Positions 13,501 to 21,819 of a DNA stretch of 21,819 bases are shown in pieces (position 1 is the stretch's first letter; every line of letters starts with the position of its first letter). The translations under genes and the position numbers were made by a program. Source of the DNA: DASWVC01 sp036401335 (GTDB lineage: Bacteria > Verrucomicrobiota > Verrucomicrobiia > Chthoniobacterales > JAFAMB01); the NCBI GenBank assembly GCA_036401335.1, contig DASWVC010000120.1, positions 1-21,819 on the forward strand, read 5' to 3'. Below the pieces are notes generated by a model. That model did no database searches, had not been told where the DNA came from, and saw only the letters and a program-made list of their open reading frames with translations.

Positions 13501-16500
13501 AGAACGAGTCTCGACGAAATCACTGCGAAGATGGGCCTGGACTTCACCGGAACGGCTGCGCCCGAAACCACCGTTCGCCTGCTTGGTCCGCCTGAGTTCT
13601 GCCTCCGGCTACGCCGGATCGCTGCCGACGTTCTGCAAGTGTCCGAAGACACGCTCGATCCCGCCCAGCCGCTCGGGGAACTCGGATTTGATTCCATCCG
13701 CTTTACCGCGCTGAGCACACGGCTAAACCGGCAATTTGGACTCGACCTCGACGCGACGCTTTTTTACCACCACAAGACCCTGCAGAATACGGCGGAATTT
13801 TTGCTGGCACAGTACGGGCACAAACTCATCTGGGAAGAGCACCGGGAATCCGCCGCTGTACCCGAATCGTTCGGCAACCATTCTGCGGCGGCCTTGTCGC
13901 CGGTGCCGTTGCCCGCCACGGAACTGGCTGCTCAAAGCAACGGCGACTCAGCCCTGGAAACGTCCGGCGTTCCCGGCGCTGAACCGGTGGCAATCATCGG
14001 TCTGGATGCACGTTTGCCCGGAGCACCGGACCTGGCCACGTTTTGGGAGAACCTCTTGTCCGGAAAGGACGGGGTCGGTCCGTTGCCCAAAGAAAGGGAA
14101 CAACTCGCGGGGACCGAGCCCGGCGAGGCCATCAGCGGCGGGTTCATCGCGGACGTCGACAAGTTCGATGCGCAGTTTTTCAACATCTCGCCGCGCGAGG
14201 CTGCGACGATGGACCCTCGGCAACGCCTTTTCCTCGAGAGCGCCTGGAGAGCCGTGGAGAACGCCGGTTACGCACCGAGTGCCCTTTCGGGTACCTGCAC
14301 CGGGGTTTTTGTGGGGATTGTCGGCGGTTCGGAATACCGGGTTTCTTCAGAAGACCGCGAGGTGGACGACAGCGCCCAGGCAGCAGTGGGCGCGGCCTCG
14401 TCGCTCGTTGCGAATCGCGTCTCCTACCACCTGAACCTTCGCGGGCCCAGTTCATCAGTGGACACCGCCTGTTCGAGCTCGTTGGTTGCCCTCCATCGGG
14501 CAGTGGCTGCCCTCCAATCCGGTCAGTGCAGCCTGGCCCTGGCCGGCGGGGTGAACCTGATCCTCGACCTGGACGTGAACCGTGCCGTCGCGAAAACCGG
14601 GATGCTTAGCCCGAGCGGGCGTTGCCGCACGTTCGATGCCGAAGCGGATGGCTACGTGCGTGGAGAAGGCGTGGCGGCGCTGTTGCTGAAACCGCTTGCG
14701 CAGGCGCGCATCGATCGAGATCCCATTCACGCCGTCATTCGTGGGTCGGCCGAGAATCACGGCGGCCGGTCGACCGGGTTGACCGTTCCCAACCCGACTG
14801 CCCAGACCGAGGTGATCAGGGCGGCGATGGAGCGTGCCGGCATCAATCCCGGGACCATTACGTACGTCGAGACCCATGGGACCGGCACACCGCTCGGGGA
14901 CCCGATCGAAGTCAATGGCTTAAAAGCCGCCTTCGTGGGAGACGGGACGAACGCCGGCCAACCGGGGCCGAAACATTGCGGACTGGGATCGGTGAAAACC
15001 AGCATCGGACACCTCGAGGCAATGGCCGGTCTGGCAGGGGTTCTCAAAGTAGTGCTCGCGATGGAGCACGGCATCATTCCCGCCAATCTCCACTTTCGCC
15101 GGCGCAACCCGAAGATCCAGCTTGAGAACACCCCGTTCTACATTGTTGACGAGAACAAACCTTGGAACCGTTTGCGAGACGGGGTTCCGCGACGGGCCGG
15201 AGTCAGTTCTTTCGGTTTTTCCGGTGAGAACGCCCATGTGGTCCTCGAGGAGCGCCCTCTGCAGCCAGCGGAAGAAGTCCCCGGGGAGACCCGGGCCTTG
15301 GTTGTTCTTTCTGCACGCACGGCCAGCCAACTTGAAATCCTGGCCGCGGATCTCGCCGGCCATTTGGCGCGAGTTGCCGCAGCCGGTGCGCCGTTAAGCT
15401 TGCGCAATCTGGCTTACACCCTGCAGGTTGGCCGCGACCCGTTAAAAGAACGGATGGCGTTCCTCGCCTCCAGCCTTACGGAAGTGCAGGAAAAACTGCG
15501 TTCGACCGGGATATTGCGTGGCGCGGCGGAACTACAGGTGAGAGACCTGCTCCACCGGGACGCAGGCAAGTCTTTTATTCGTGCCTTGGCCGACCAGGGC
15601 GATTGGCAGAGCCTGGGTGAACTCTGGGTCGGCGGCGCCGAGGTGCCTTGGAACGTTGTGTACGGAGAACGCCCGCCGCGTCGTGTCGCGCTTCCACCTT
15701 ATCCCTTCGAGCGGCGACGTCACTGGTTGCCACAGGAAAGTGTTAAAGGAGCAGGGCGTCCACTCGGGCCGCTGTTGGACACCCGGATGCCGGCCTGGGA
15801 AACGGAAACCAGCTTTCACAAAAAGTTTGATCCAGCCGACCCCGTCCTTGCCGACCACCTCGTTGAGGGCCGGCCGATCCTGCCGGCGGCAGCTTACCTT
15901 GAGATGGTGCAGGAAGCTGCCATTGCGTTGGAACATTCGGCCCAATTGCGGTCGGTTGTCTTCCTCCGGCCGCTTGGAACGGAACAGTCCGGCAACGTGC
16001 GGGTGCGGTTCCAGCGCCGGCAGGGCCGGATCAGCTTTGCCGTGGAGAGCTTGACCGGGACGGAAGCCTGCGAGCATGCGCGTGGCGAGTTGGCTCCAGC
16101 TGAGGCGGTCGCGGCGATCCCGATCGATTTGCCCGCATGGCAGGAAGATTGTGCGCGTGAGGTGCCGGGCGCGGAGATCTACCAGGTTTTTCGGAAGGGC
16201 GGCATCGAATACGGCCCCTACTTTCAGTGCATTGAACGCCTCTGGCTCGGAACTTCCTCCGTCCTGGCGCGGCTCCGGTTGCCAGCGGCGTGCCCGCCCG
16301 ACTGGCGCCGCTACCGACTGCATCCAAGCCTGTTGGACGGCGCGCTGCAAACGGCCGCACTGCTCGGCTCGGCCGAATTTCCACCTGCTCTCCGGTTGCC
16401 TTTCAGCCTCGAACGCCTCGATGTGTTCAAGGCGTTGCCCCGCGAGACGTGGGCGTGTGTCGGGGCCGGCAATGGCGCCGGGGTGGTTGATATTGTTCTC

Positions 16501-19500
16501 ACGGATACCGAGGGACAGGTCGCCGCGAAGCTGACCGGCTACGCTGGTCGCCCCGTGGTGAAAACGGTGGAGCCCGGGGAGACACAAACTGCACCTGGCA
16601 GAATAAGCCGGGTTCTCGACCGCGTTGAGGGTGTGCCGGCGGATGCACTTGGCTGGGATGTAGCCGTGGCCGAGAATGAAATCCAAGGCTTCGCGGCGCT
16701 TGAAGAGCTCGGCCGGTTCACGCTTCTGAAAGCAATGCGGGACCGGGGCCTTCTGGGCGCGACCGGTCATTCGGTTTCTCCTGCTGAGTTCCAGGACGCG
16801 TTCGCCGCCGCGCCTAAGTTCTACCCCTTTTGCGCATCCTGTTTGGGGTTTCTGCAACAGGGCGGTCTCGTGGAGCCGGCTGCGGGAAACGTACGCCCGA
16901 CCGCGAAGGCGTTCGCTCCGGAAACGGAACGCGCGCTATCCGATCTGTCCGGCGCCTGGGACCGGTTCGCGTTTTCGTTTGCTCGTTTGCGCCCTCACGC
17001 AACGTTGCTTCGAAACTGCATCGAGGCGTTGCCGGAGGTGTTGCCGGGCCGCTTGCCGGCAACGGACGTCCTGTTCCCGAACGGCTCCGTCGAGCTGATC
17101 TCGCAGGTTTACCAGGGCAGCATCCTGATCGATCATTTCAATCGCCTCGCAGCCTTAACCGTTCGGGAATACGTCGCAGCGTTGTTTCGCGAACAACCCG
17201 GCCGAACCGTACGAATCCTGGAAGTCGGCGCCGGCTCGGGTGCAACCACCGGTTTCGTGGCCGAGGCAATCCGCAACCTGCGAGGAATCCTGGAGTATTG
17301 TTACAGCGACGTCGCCTTTGCCTTCAAACGTCATGGCGAGAAGCATTTTGCCGAGCGTTACCCCTTCATGCAGTTCGCCCTTCTCGACATCGAGAAACCG
17401 ATTCGCGAACAAGGGTTTGAGCAGCACACCTTTGATTTGGTGCTCGGCGCAAATGTGGTTCATACCACCCGGCTTCTGCAACGCTCGCTGCAAACCATCA
17501 AAGCTCTGCTGCGGCGTGACGGAGCCATCGTCCTGCTGGAGGGCACTGAGGCCCGTTTGTTCAACGGCCTGACGTACGGCCTCCTGGATGGGTGGTGGGC
17601 GTTTCAAGACCCTGAGCGCCGCCTGAAAAACGCGCCGCTTCTTTCGATCGATCAGTGGCGCCGCGCCTTGGTCCAGGAGGGTTTCCCGGCCCCGAGGGTG
17701 TTGGGCCGATCCGGCGGACTCTTTGCAAACCTGTTTCAAGTGGTCCTGGCAGCAGAAAGCAACGGTGCGCTCAACGAGCCAGTCGCTTCCAACGCGCCTA
17801 GATTGCCGTCGGCCGAACTGCCTGCTTCGGCACCCGCCAACCCACACAACGCAGAGGTGTTGGTCCTGGTGACCCAAACCGTGCGCCAGGTTCTACAGGC
17901 AGAGCCGGAGGACCTGCACGACCAGGACACTTTCGAAAGCTTGGGCGTCGACTCCATTCTGTCGGTAGAAATCGTGGACCGGCTCAATGCCGGTTTGCCG
18001 GTCAGGCTGCGTTCAACCGACGTTTTCAATTACCCAACGCCGGAAAAGTTAGCCCGCCGCATCCTGGAACTGCTTCCCGAAGGAGAAGGGCTGCAGCCGG
18101 TGGCCGACGGGATGGCTGCCTCCGCCGTATCCCTGGTGGAGCCTCCCTTGCCTGGCCGCCTGGAAGCGCCGGAGACCGGCACGCTAAACCCGCCTGTTGT
18201 GACCCACCCGCCTGACGCCGGGGCGATCGCAATCATCGGCGCATCCGGTCAGTTTCCGGGTGCGCCGAACCTGCCGAAATTCTGGGAGAACCTGCAAGCG
18301 GGTCGGGATTCGATCACGGAAATCCCTGCGAACCGGTGGGCCGTTGCCGAGTACTACCGCGAAGGCCGGTCGGAGATGGTGAGCAGTTACAGCAAGTGGG
18401 GAGGATTTCTGGTCGATGCAGAGGCGTTTGATCCGTTGTTTTTCAGGATTGCGCCAAGGGAAGCTGAGTACATCGATCCGCAGCAACGGCTTTTCCTGAT
18501 GGAGAGTTGGCGTGCCTTGGAAGACGCGGGGTATTCCGACCGCGACCTCGATGGACGGCCTTGTGCCGTGTTCGTCGGTTGCGGAGGAAGCGACTACGAT
18601 TATCGGCTCGGCCGGACAAATGCCTGGGCAGAGCCTTCGGCTTTCACCGGCAACGCTTCCGCGATCCTGGCGGCGCGAATCGCCTATCATTTAAATCTGA
18701 AAGGCCCCAGCCTTGCCGTTGATTCCGCCTGTTCTTCGTCGCTGGTCGCCATTCACCTGGCCTGCGAAAGTTTGCGAGCACGTACAAGTGAAATTGCCTT
18801 GGCCGGCGGAGCCGCCGTCATCTGCACGCCGCGGTTTCACGTCATGGCGAGCCGGTCTGGCATGTTGTCGCCGGGCGGGCGTTGCCATACGTTCGGCGCC
18901 AAGGCGGATGGCTTTGTCCCCGGCGAGGGCATTGGCGTGCTCGTCCTGAAACGGTTGGACGATGCCCTGCGCGACGGAGACAACATTCAGGCCATCATCC
19001 GAGGGTCCGCAACCAATCAGGACGGAAAAACCAATGGCATCACGGCCCCAAGCGCGCCGTCGCAAACCGCCCTGGAAATCGAGGTTTATGAGCGATTTGG
19101 GATTGATCCCGGGACGATCGGTTACGTGGAATGCCATGGGACCGGTACCCGGCTCGGAGATCCGATCGAGATTGCCGCCCTTACCGATGCTTTCCGGCGG
19201 TTCACGGACCGGGAAAATTTTTGCGCGGTTGGCTCGGTTAAATCAAACATCGGCCACACCCTTTCCGCTGCCGGAGTGGCAGGGGTCATCAAGGCGATGC
19301 TTGCGCTCAAGCATCGCGAAATCCCTCCAACGCTCCACTCCGATCCTCCGAATCCGCACATTGATTTTTCCGGCAGCCCGTTTTTTGTAAACCGCACCTG
19401 CCGGAAGTGGGACGAAGCCATTTCCGAAAGACGCCGGGCAGCGGTAAGTTCGTTTTCGTTCAGCGGAACCAACGTGCACTTGGTGCTGGAAGAAGCGCCA

Positions 19501-21819
19501 GCGTTGCGCCTCCCGTCAGACGGAATCAAACCGGCCTACCTGGTCACGTTGTCTGCCGCGACGGACGGAGCCCTGGCGCGCCGGAGGTCAGATCTTTTTG
19601 ACTGGCTGGACCGCGAGATGCCGTCTGCGAGCTTGCTTGCGGCCATCAGCTACACGCTGAACCTGGGCCGAAGTCACCTCACGAAGCGCGCTGCCTGGGT
19701 GGTCGGTTCCGTAGAGGAATTGCGCGATGCCTTGCGACAGGCATCCGTTGCGCCTGCATCTACCGAAGGACAAGCAGCCGGGCCGCAACCATTGAACACA
19801 GGTTTTCCGGACGGGAACCGGCCAACCACCGATCTGAAGGCGCTCCAGGGTACCCCCGAGCCTTACCGGCAGCTGTTGTGTCGGCTGGCTGCAGCCTACG
19901 AGCAAGGCCAGGAGGTGGACTGGCAATCCCTTCACCAGGGGGAAAGACCCTGCCGAATCTCGCTACCCACCTATCCATTTGAGCTCAAGCCTTTTTGGTT
20001 CAACCCCAACGGGGTCCCGGAGCGACCTGCCGGGTCAATCGGGCCGTTGCTCGACGCGACCGTGCCCAGCCTCGCGTCCGGCGCGACTTTTGTAAAACGG
20101 TTCGGACCGCACGACCGGGTCCTGGTCGATCACCAGGTGAGCGGGAAAAAGATCCTGCCCGGAGTTGCCTACCTGGAAATGGTTTACGAGGCCGCCCGCA
20201 CTTTGAAGCCGGATGCTTCCCTCGGCTTCCGGGCCGTCACCTGGTTGCGGCCGATCGAGGCGCACCAGGAGTGTTTCGACGTCCACGTGACGTTGCGGCA
20301 GGAAGACGGGGTCCTCCGTTTTTCGGTAACAGATGAACCTGGCTCCGTGACCTATGCCGAAGGGGAGGTTGAATGCCTGACAGCGTCCCCGTTTCCACCC
20401 ATCGTCGACCCCGTGGGCGGGGCGGTCGGCCGTAAGTTCCACCGTCAGGACCTTTATTCCCGCTTTGCGCACGCCGGCGTTGTCTACGGTCCCTGGTTCC
20501 AAACGATTGAACACCTCTCAGTGGGTGAGGATGAAGTGGTCGGAGAGCTAACGCTCGATCCGGCGGCAGCACCGGAGCTGGAATTGTATGCGTTGCATCC
20601 CGCGCTGCTGGATGGAGCGCTCCAGGTAGCAACCGGGTTCCTGCTGGCAGACGCCGACGTTAAGCCGCTCCTGCCTTTCAGCGTGGAGCGGGTTCAGGTG
20701 TTCGGCCCCTGTGCCCAGGAAGTTAGGGTCCATGTGCGCGGTCGCCCTGAGACCGGCGCTCAAATCACCCTCGCGAGCCCGGCGGGCCAGCTATTTGTTC
20801 GGATCGATGGCTACGTTGCCCGACCGGCGCGAGACCCCCTCTCCGACCTGCTTTACACCCCAGGTTGGATCGAAAAATCGATCCCGGTGCCTGCACCTTC
20901 CCAAGCCGAAAACGTCTGGCTGATCCTGGCTCAAGAAGGCCTCCTCGAAAACAAACTCCGCGAACGGTATCCAGCGGCAGAAGTCATCCGCCTGGACCCG
21001 GATGCGGCCCGGGATGTCGGCAGTTGCCACCCGCTGACCCCGGATGAACCCGAGGCCTGGCAAACGGCGGTCCGGAAGCTGCAACGCCCGGACCTGATCC
21101 ATTTCGTGACGGGAGCCGTAAGCGGTGTCGGCGAACTCGACCGAGCCCGTCGTGGACAGGCCCAAGGCGTGCTCTGCCTTTTCCGGCTGATAAAGGTGCT
21201 GCGCGAAATGGGCTGGTGGCACCCTGGGCTGCAACTGAAAGTGGCGACGCGCGGCGTCTGGCCCGCCGAAAACCAGGCACCCGGCGATCCTTACAGCGCG
21301 TCGGTTTCAGGGTTGATCGGATCGATCGGCCAGGAATGCATTGAGATTGACGCGAGCTGCCTTGACCTCGGCGACGTCACTCCTGAAACCGTCGATGCCG
21401 CGGTCACTGCCGTCGTCAACGAACCTCCTCACAAAGAGGTCGGGAAGGTTGCGTGGCGTGCCGGGCGGCGGTACCAGCTTGTGCTCTGGCCGACCGAGGT
21501 ACCGGCGGCGGGCAAGTCAGCTTTCCAACACGGGGGCGTCTACGTCGTGGCGGGTGGGGCCGGCGGCATCGGCCAGGCGTTCAGTGAACACCTCGCCGAA
21601 AAATACCAGGCACGTCTCGCTTGGATCGGACGAAGGGCGCCGGATGCCGAACTTGCCCGGCAGATCGCCGCCGTTGAACGCAAAGGGGGCGAATTGATCT
21701 ACTTGCGTGCTGACCTTACCAGCCCCGAGACGATCCAGGAGGCCTTTGCAACCGTGCGGCGGCAATGGGGACGAGTTGATGGAGTGGTGCATTCGGCGCT
21801 CGTGTTGCGTGATCAACTG
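13180..21819 (+). CDS. Trans-AT PKS/NRPS megasynthase 2: A(sub)-PCP-KS-DH-cMT-ACP-KS-DH-KR, C-terminus beyond window
   Basis: An open frame of 2880 codons runs from ATG 13180 off the right edge; the previous in-frame stop is at 13090-13092. Domains in order are: adenylation C-terminal subdomain (1-107), PCP (about 140-212), KS3 (269-692) with linker to 849, DH (858-1126), C-methyltransferase (1155-1527), ACP (1558-1632), KS4 (1682-2107) with linker to 2274, DH (2283-2552) and KR (from about 2560, incomplete). No AT is present. The first PKS module lacks a KR although it has a DH. The protein likely continues the assembly line from glycine through a C-methylated unit to a reduced and dehydrated unit. 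If the break at 13180 is an artefact or mutation, this and the previous CDS were one giant protein of over 5,800 residues. Confidence 0.92.
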   Translation, partial: MYEFIGRVDQQVKVRGFRVELGEIETVLGSLPGVRAAAVVQRVDSSGHAMLVAFWVPQESRRPAASSERFTAQLKTRLPDYMVPVRFEALRALPLTPNAKVDRQFLKRTSLDEITAKMGLDFTGTAAPETTVRLLGPPEFCLRLRRIAADVLQVSEDTLDPAQPLGELGFDSIRFTALSTRLNRQFGLDLDATLFYHHKTLQNTAEFLLAQYGHKLIWEEHRESAAVPESFGNHSAAALSPVPLPATELAAQSNGDSALETSGVPGAEPVAIIGLDARLPGAPDLATFWENLLSGKDGVGPLPKEREQLAGTEPGEAISGGFIADVDKFDAQFFNISPREAATMDPRQRLFLESAWRAVENAGYAPSALSGTCTGVFVGIVGGSEYRVSSEDREVDDSAQAAVGAASSLVANRVSYHLNLRGPSSSVDTACSSSLVALHRAVAALQSGQCSLALAGGVNLILDLDVNRAVAKTGMLSPSGRCRTFDAEADGYVRGEGVAALLLKPLAQARIDRDPIHAVIRGSAENHGGRSTGLTVPNPTAQTEVIRAAMERAGINPGTITYVETHGTGTPLGDPIEVNGLKAAFVGDGTNAGQPGPKHCGLGSVKTSIGHLEAMAGLAGVLKVVLAMEHGIIPANLHFRRRNPKIQLENTPFYIVDENKPWNRLRDGVPRRAGVSSFGFSGENAHVVLEERPLQPAEEVPGETRALVVLSARTASQLEILAADLAGHLARVAAAGAPLSLRNLAYTLQVGRDPLKERMAFLASSLTEVQEKLRSTGILRGAAELQVRDLLHRDAGKSFIRALADQGDWQSLGELWVGGAEVPWNVVYGERPPRRVALPPYPFERRRHWLPQESVKGAGRPLGPLLDTRMPAWETETSFHKKFDPADPVLADHLVEGRPILPAAAYLEMVQEAAIALEHSAQLRSVVFLRPLGTEQSGNVRVRFQRRQGRISFAVESLTGTEACEHARGELAPAEAVAAIPIDLPAWQEDCAREVPGAEIYQVFRKGGIEYGPYFQCIERLWLGTSSVLARLRLPAACPPDWRRYRLHPSLLDGALQTAALLGSAEFPPALRLPFSLERLDVFKALPRETWACVGAGNGAGVVDIVLTDTEGQVAAKLTGYAGRPVVKTVEPGETQTAPGRISRVLDRVEGVPADALGWDVAVAENEIQGFAALEELGRFTLLKAMRDRGLLGATGHSVSPAEFQDAFAAAPKFYPFCASCLGFLQQGGLVEPAAGNVRPTAKAFAPETERALSDLSGAWDRFAFSFARLRPHATLLRNCIEALPEVLPGRLPATDVLFPNGSVELISQVYQGSILIDHFNRLAALTVREYVAALFREQPGRTVRILEVGAGSGATTGFVAEAIRNLRGILEYCYSDVAFAFKRHGEKHFAERYPFMQFALLDIEKPIREQGFEQHTFDLVLGANVVHTTRLLQRSLQTIKALLRRDGAIVLLEGTEARLFNGLTYGLLDGWWAFQDPERRLKNAPLLSIDQWRRALVQEGFPAPRVLGRSGGLFANLFQVVLAAESNGALNEPVASNAPRLPSAELPASAPANPHNAEVLVLVTQTVRQVLQAEPEDLHDQDTFESLGVDSILSVEIVDRLNAGLPVRLRSTDVFNYPTPEKLARRILELLPEGEGLQPVADGMAASAVSLVEPPLPGRLEAPETGTLNPPVVTHPPDAGAIAIIGASGQFPGAPNLPKFWENLQAGRDSITEIPANRWAVAEYYREGRSEMVSSYSKWGGFLVDAEAFDPLFFRIAPREAEYIDPQQRLFLMESWRALEDAGYSDRDLDGRPCAVFVGCGGSDYDYRLGRTNAWAEPSAFTGNASAILAARIAYHLNLKGPSLAVDSACSSSLVAIHLACESLRARTSEIALAGGAAVICTPRFHVMASRSGMLSPGGRCHTFGAKADGFVPGEGIGVLVLKRLDDALRDGDNIQAIIRGSATNQDGKTNGITAPSAPSQTALEIEVYERFGIDPGTIGYVECHGTGTRLGDPIEIAALTDAFRRFTDRENFCAVGSVKSNIGHTLSAAGVAGVIKAMLALKHREIPPTLHSDPPNPHIDFSGSPFFVNRTCRKWDEAISERRRAAVSSFSFSGTNVHLVLEEAPALRLPSDGIKPAYLVTLSAATDGALARRRSDLFDWLDREMPSASLLAAISYTLNLGRSHLTKRAAWVVGSVEELRDALRQASVAPASTEGQAAGPQPLNTGFPDGNRPTTDLKALQGTPEPYRQLLCRLAAAYEQGQEVDWQSLHQGERPCRISLPTYPFELKPFWFNPNGVPERPAGSIGPLLDATVPSLASGATFVKRFGPHDRVLVDHQVSGKKILPGVAYLEMVYEAARTLKPDASLGFRAVTWLRPIEAHQECFDVHVTLRQEDGVLRFSVTDEPGSVTYAEGEVECLTASPFPPIVDPVGGAVGRKFHRQDLYSRFAHAGVVYGPWFQTIEHLSVGEDEVVGELTLDPAAAPELELYALHPALLDGALQVATGFLLADADVKPLLPFSVERVQVFGPCAQEVRVHVRGRPETGAQITLASPAGQLFVRIDGYVARPARDPLSDLLYTPGWIEKSIPVPAPSQAENVWLILAQEGLLENKLRERYPAAEVIRLDPDAARDVGSCHPLTPDEPEAWQTAVRKLQRPDLIHFVTGAVSGVGELDRARRGQAQGVLCLFRLIKVLREMGWWHPGLQLKVATRGVWPAENQAPGDPYSASVSGLIGSIGQECIEIDASCLDLGDVTPETVDAAVTAVVNEPPHKEVGKVAWRAGRRYQLVLWPTEVPAAGKSAFQHGGVYVVAGGAGGIGQAFSEHLAEKYQARLAWIGRRAPDAELARQIAAVERKGGELIYLRADLTSPETIQEAFATVRRQWGRVDGVVHSALVLRDQL
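13597..13815 (+). other. Peptidyl carrier protein (glycine carrier)
   Basis: The carrier domain at residues 140-212 has its phosphopantetheine serine in LGFDS (Ser172). It lies between the adenylation subdomain and KS3, so it should hold the amino acid during amide formation and pass the aminoacylated chain to KS3. Confidence 0.9.
13984..15726 (+). other. KS3 plus trans-AT flanking linker
   Basis: The ketosynthase has Cys431 in VDTACSSS, His566 in ETHGTGT and His611 in SIGH, so the triad is complete. The flanking linker ends LPPYPFERRRHW (Trp849) with no AT. It directly follows the PCP and should accept an aminoacyl-terminated chain. Confidence 0.93.
15751..16557 (+). other. Dehydratase domain 1
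   Basis: The double-hotdog domain (858-1126) has His893 in HLVEGRPILP, the HxxxGxxxxP consensus, and Asp1053 plus Gln1057 in HPSLLDGALQ. YGPYFQ is also present. The catalytic residues are intact, yet this module has no KR to supply the beta-hydroxyl. It may act on a substrate reduced by a KR elsewhere, or be silent. Confidence 0.88.
16642..17760 (+). other. C-methyltransferase domain (SAM-dependent)
   Basis: The SAM-binding motif is LEVGAGSG (1347-1354). The later segment NVVHTTR carries His1428, and LLEGT carries Glu1454; their 26-residue spacing fits the His-Glu dyad known for PKS alpha-carbon methyltransferases. The LTYGLLDGWW segment is also typical. It should methylate the alpha-carbon of a beta-ketoacyl-ACP. 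An O-methyltransferase is less likely. Confidence 0.87.
17851..18075 (+). other. ACP after C-methyltransferase
   Basis: The carrier domain at 1558-1632 has its phosphopantetheine serine in LGVDS (Ser1592). It closes the KS-DH-cMT module and is followed by a Pro-rich linker to KS4. Confidence 0.9.
18223..20001 (+). other. KS4 plus trans-AT flanking linker
   Basis: The ketosynthase has Cys1851 in VDSACSSS, His1986 in ECHGTGT and His2026 in NIGH, so it should condense. Its linker ends LPTYPFELKPFW (Trp2273) without an AT. This module continues with DH and KR. Confidence 0.93.
20026..20835 (+). other. Dehydratase domain 2
   Basis: His2318 lies in HQVSGKKILPG, and Asp2478 and Gln2482 in HPALLDGALQ. 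YGPWFQ is present. All expected catalytic residues are intact, and the downstream KR can supply the hydroxyl, so this is a plausible active dehydratase. Confidence 0.92.
20857..21819 (+). other. Ketoreductase domain, truncated by window edge
   Basis: The N-terminal structural subdomain is followed by the NADPH motif VAGGAGGIG (2790-2798) and a short-chain-dehydrogenase fold. It ends at HSALVLRDQL; the catalytic Ser and Tyr lie outside the window. The Asp in VLRD matches the last Asp of the LDD motif of B-type ketoreductases, hinting at D-configured hydroxyl formation, which may be hidden by the DH. Confidence 0.88.

Noticed and set aside
15532..16857. 441-codon minus-strand ORF
   Set aside because: Antisense to the DH and methyltransferase region with intact catalytic motifs on the plus strand; long antisense frames are common in GC-rich DNA.

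Overview
This window is part of a hybrid polyketide synthase / nonribosomal peptide synthetase (PKS/NRPS) biosynthetic cluster. The DNA is GC-rich (roughly 60-65 % by eye) and densely coding, with long uninterrupted reading frames and overlapping genes. None of four ketosynthase (KS) domains is followed by an acyltransferase (AT); each is followed by a KS-flanking linker ending in a YPF...W type motif. Together with a stand-alone PfaD-type enoyl reductase, this marks the trans-AT class, in which a free AT (not in this window) supplies malonyl units. A phylum cannot be assigned from the sequence; a GC-rich Gram-negative or metagenomic lineage would fit.

Layout. (1) 1-691, minus strand: N-terminal 230 residues of a PfaD-family FMN enoyl reductase, cut by the left edge. 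(2) 692-1151: divergent intergenic region with an AT-rich patch, an orphan strong Shine-Dalgarno sequence, a 7-bp hairpin and a possible 52-residue small ORF whose stop overlaps the next start. (3) 1152-2894: FAD flavoprotein of the succinate dehydrogenase / fumarate reductase / L-aspartate oxidase family. (4) 2869-4419: benzoate-CoA-ligase-family acyl-activating enzyme. (5) 4416-13187: ACP-KS-ACP-ACP-ER-KS-ACP-C-A(core). (6) 13180 to beyond 21819: A(C-terminal subdomain)-PCP-KS-DH-cMT-ACP-KS-DH-KR, cut by the right edge.

How it may work together (inference). The ligase probably activates an aromatic or related carboxylic starter for the N-terminal ACP of the first megasynthase, possibly after or before oxidation by the flavoprotein. 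KS1 extends it on tandem ACPs next to a cis-ER. KS2 extends again, and the C domain couples the chain to an amino acid. The adenylation pocket reads D-I-L-Q-L-G-M-V-W, close to the glycine code. The second protein then adds a C-methylated unit and a KR/DH-processed unit.

The most remarkable feature is at 13180-13187. The adenylation domain is broken into two reading frames just before its hinge, inside the short turn between core motifs A7 and A8, by an 8-bp stop/start overlap (ATGTATGA). Both halves are otherwise intact over more than 2,800 codons each. This is either a natural, translationally coupled split adenylation domain or a recent deletion of about 14 nt. A single-base sequencing error alone would not restore the family consensus. 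The four plus-strand genes overlap end to end and look like one translationally coupled operon.
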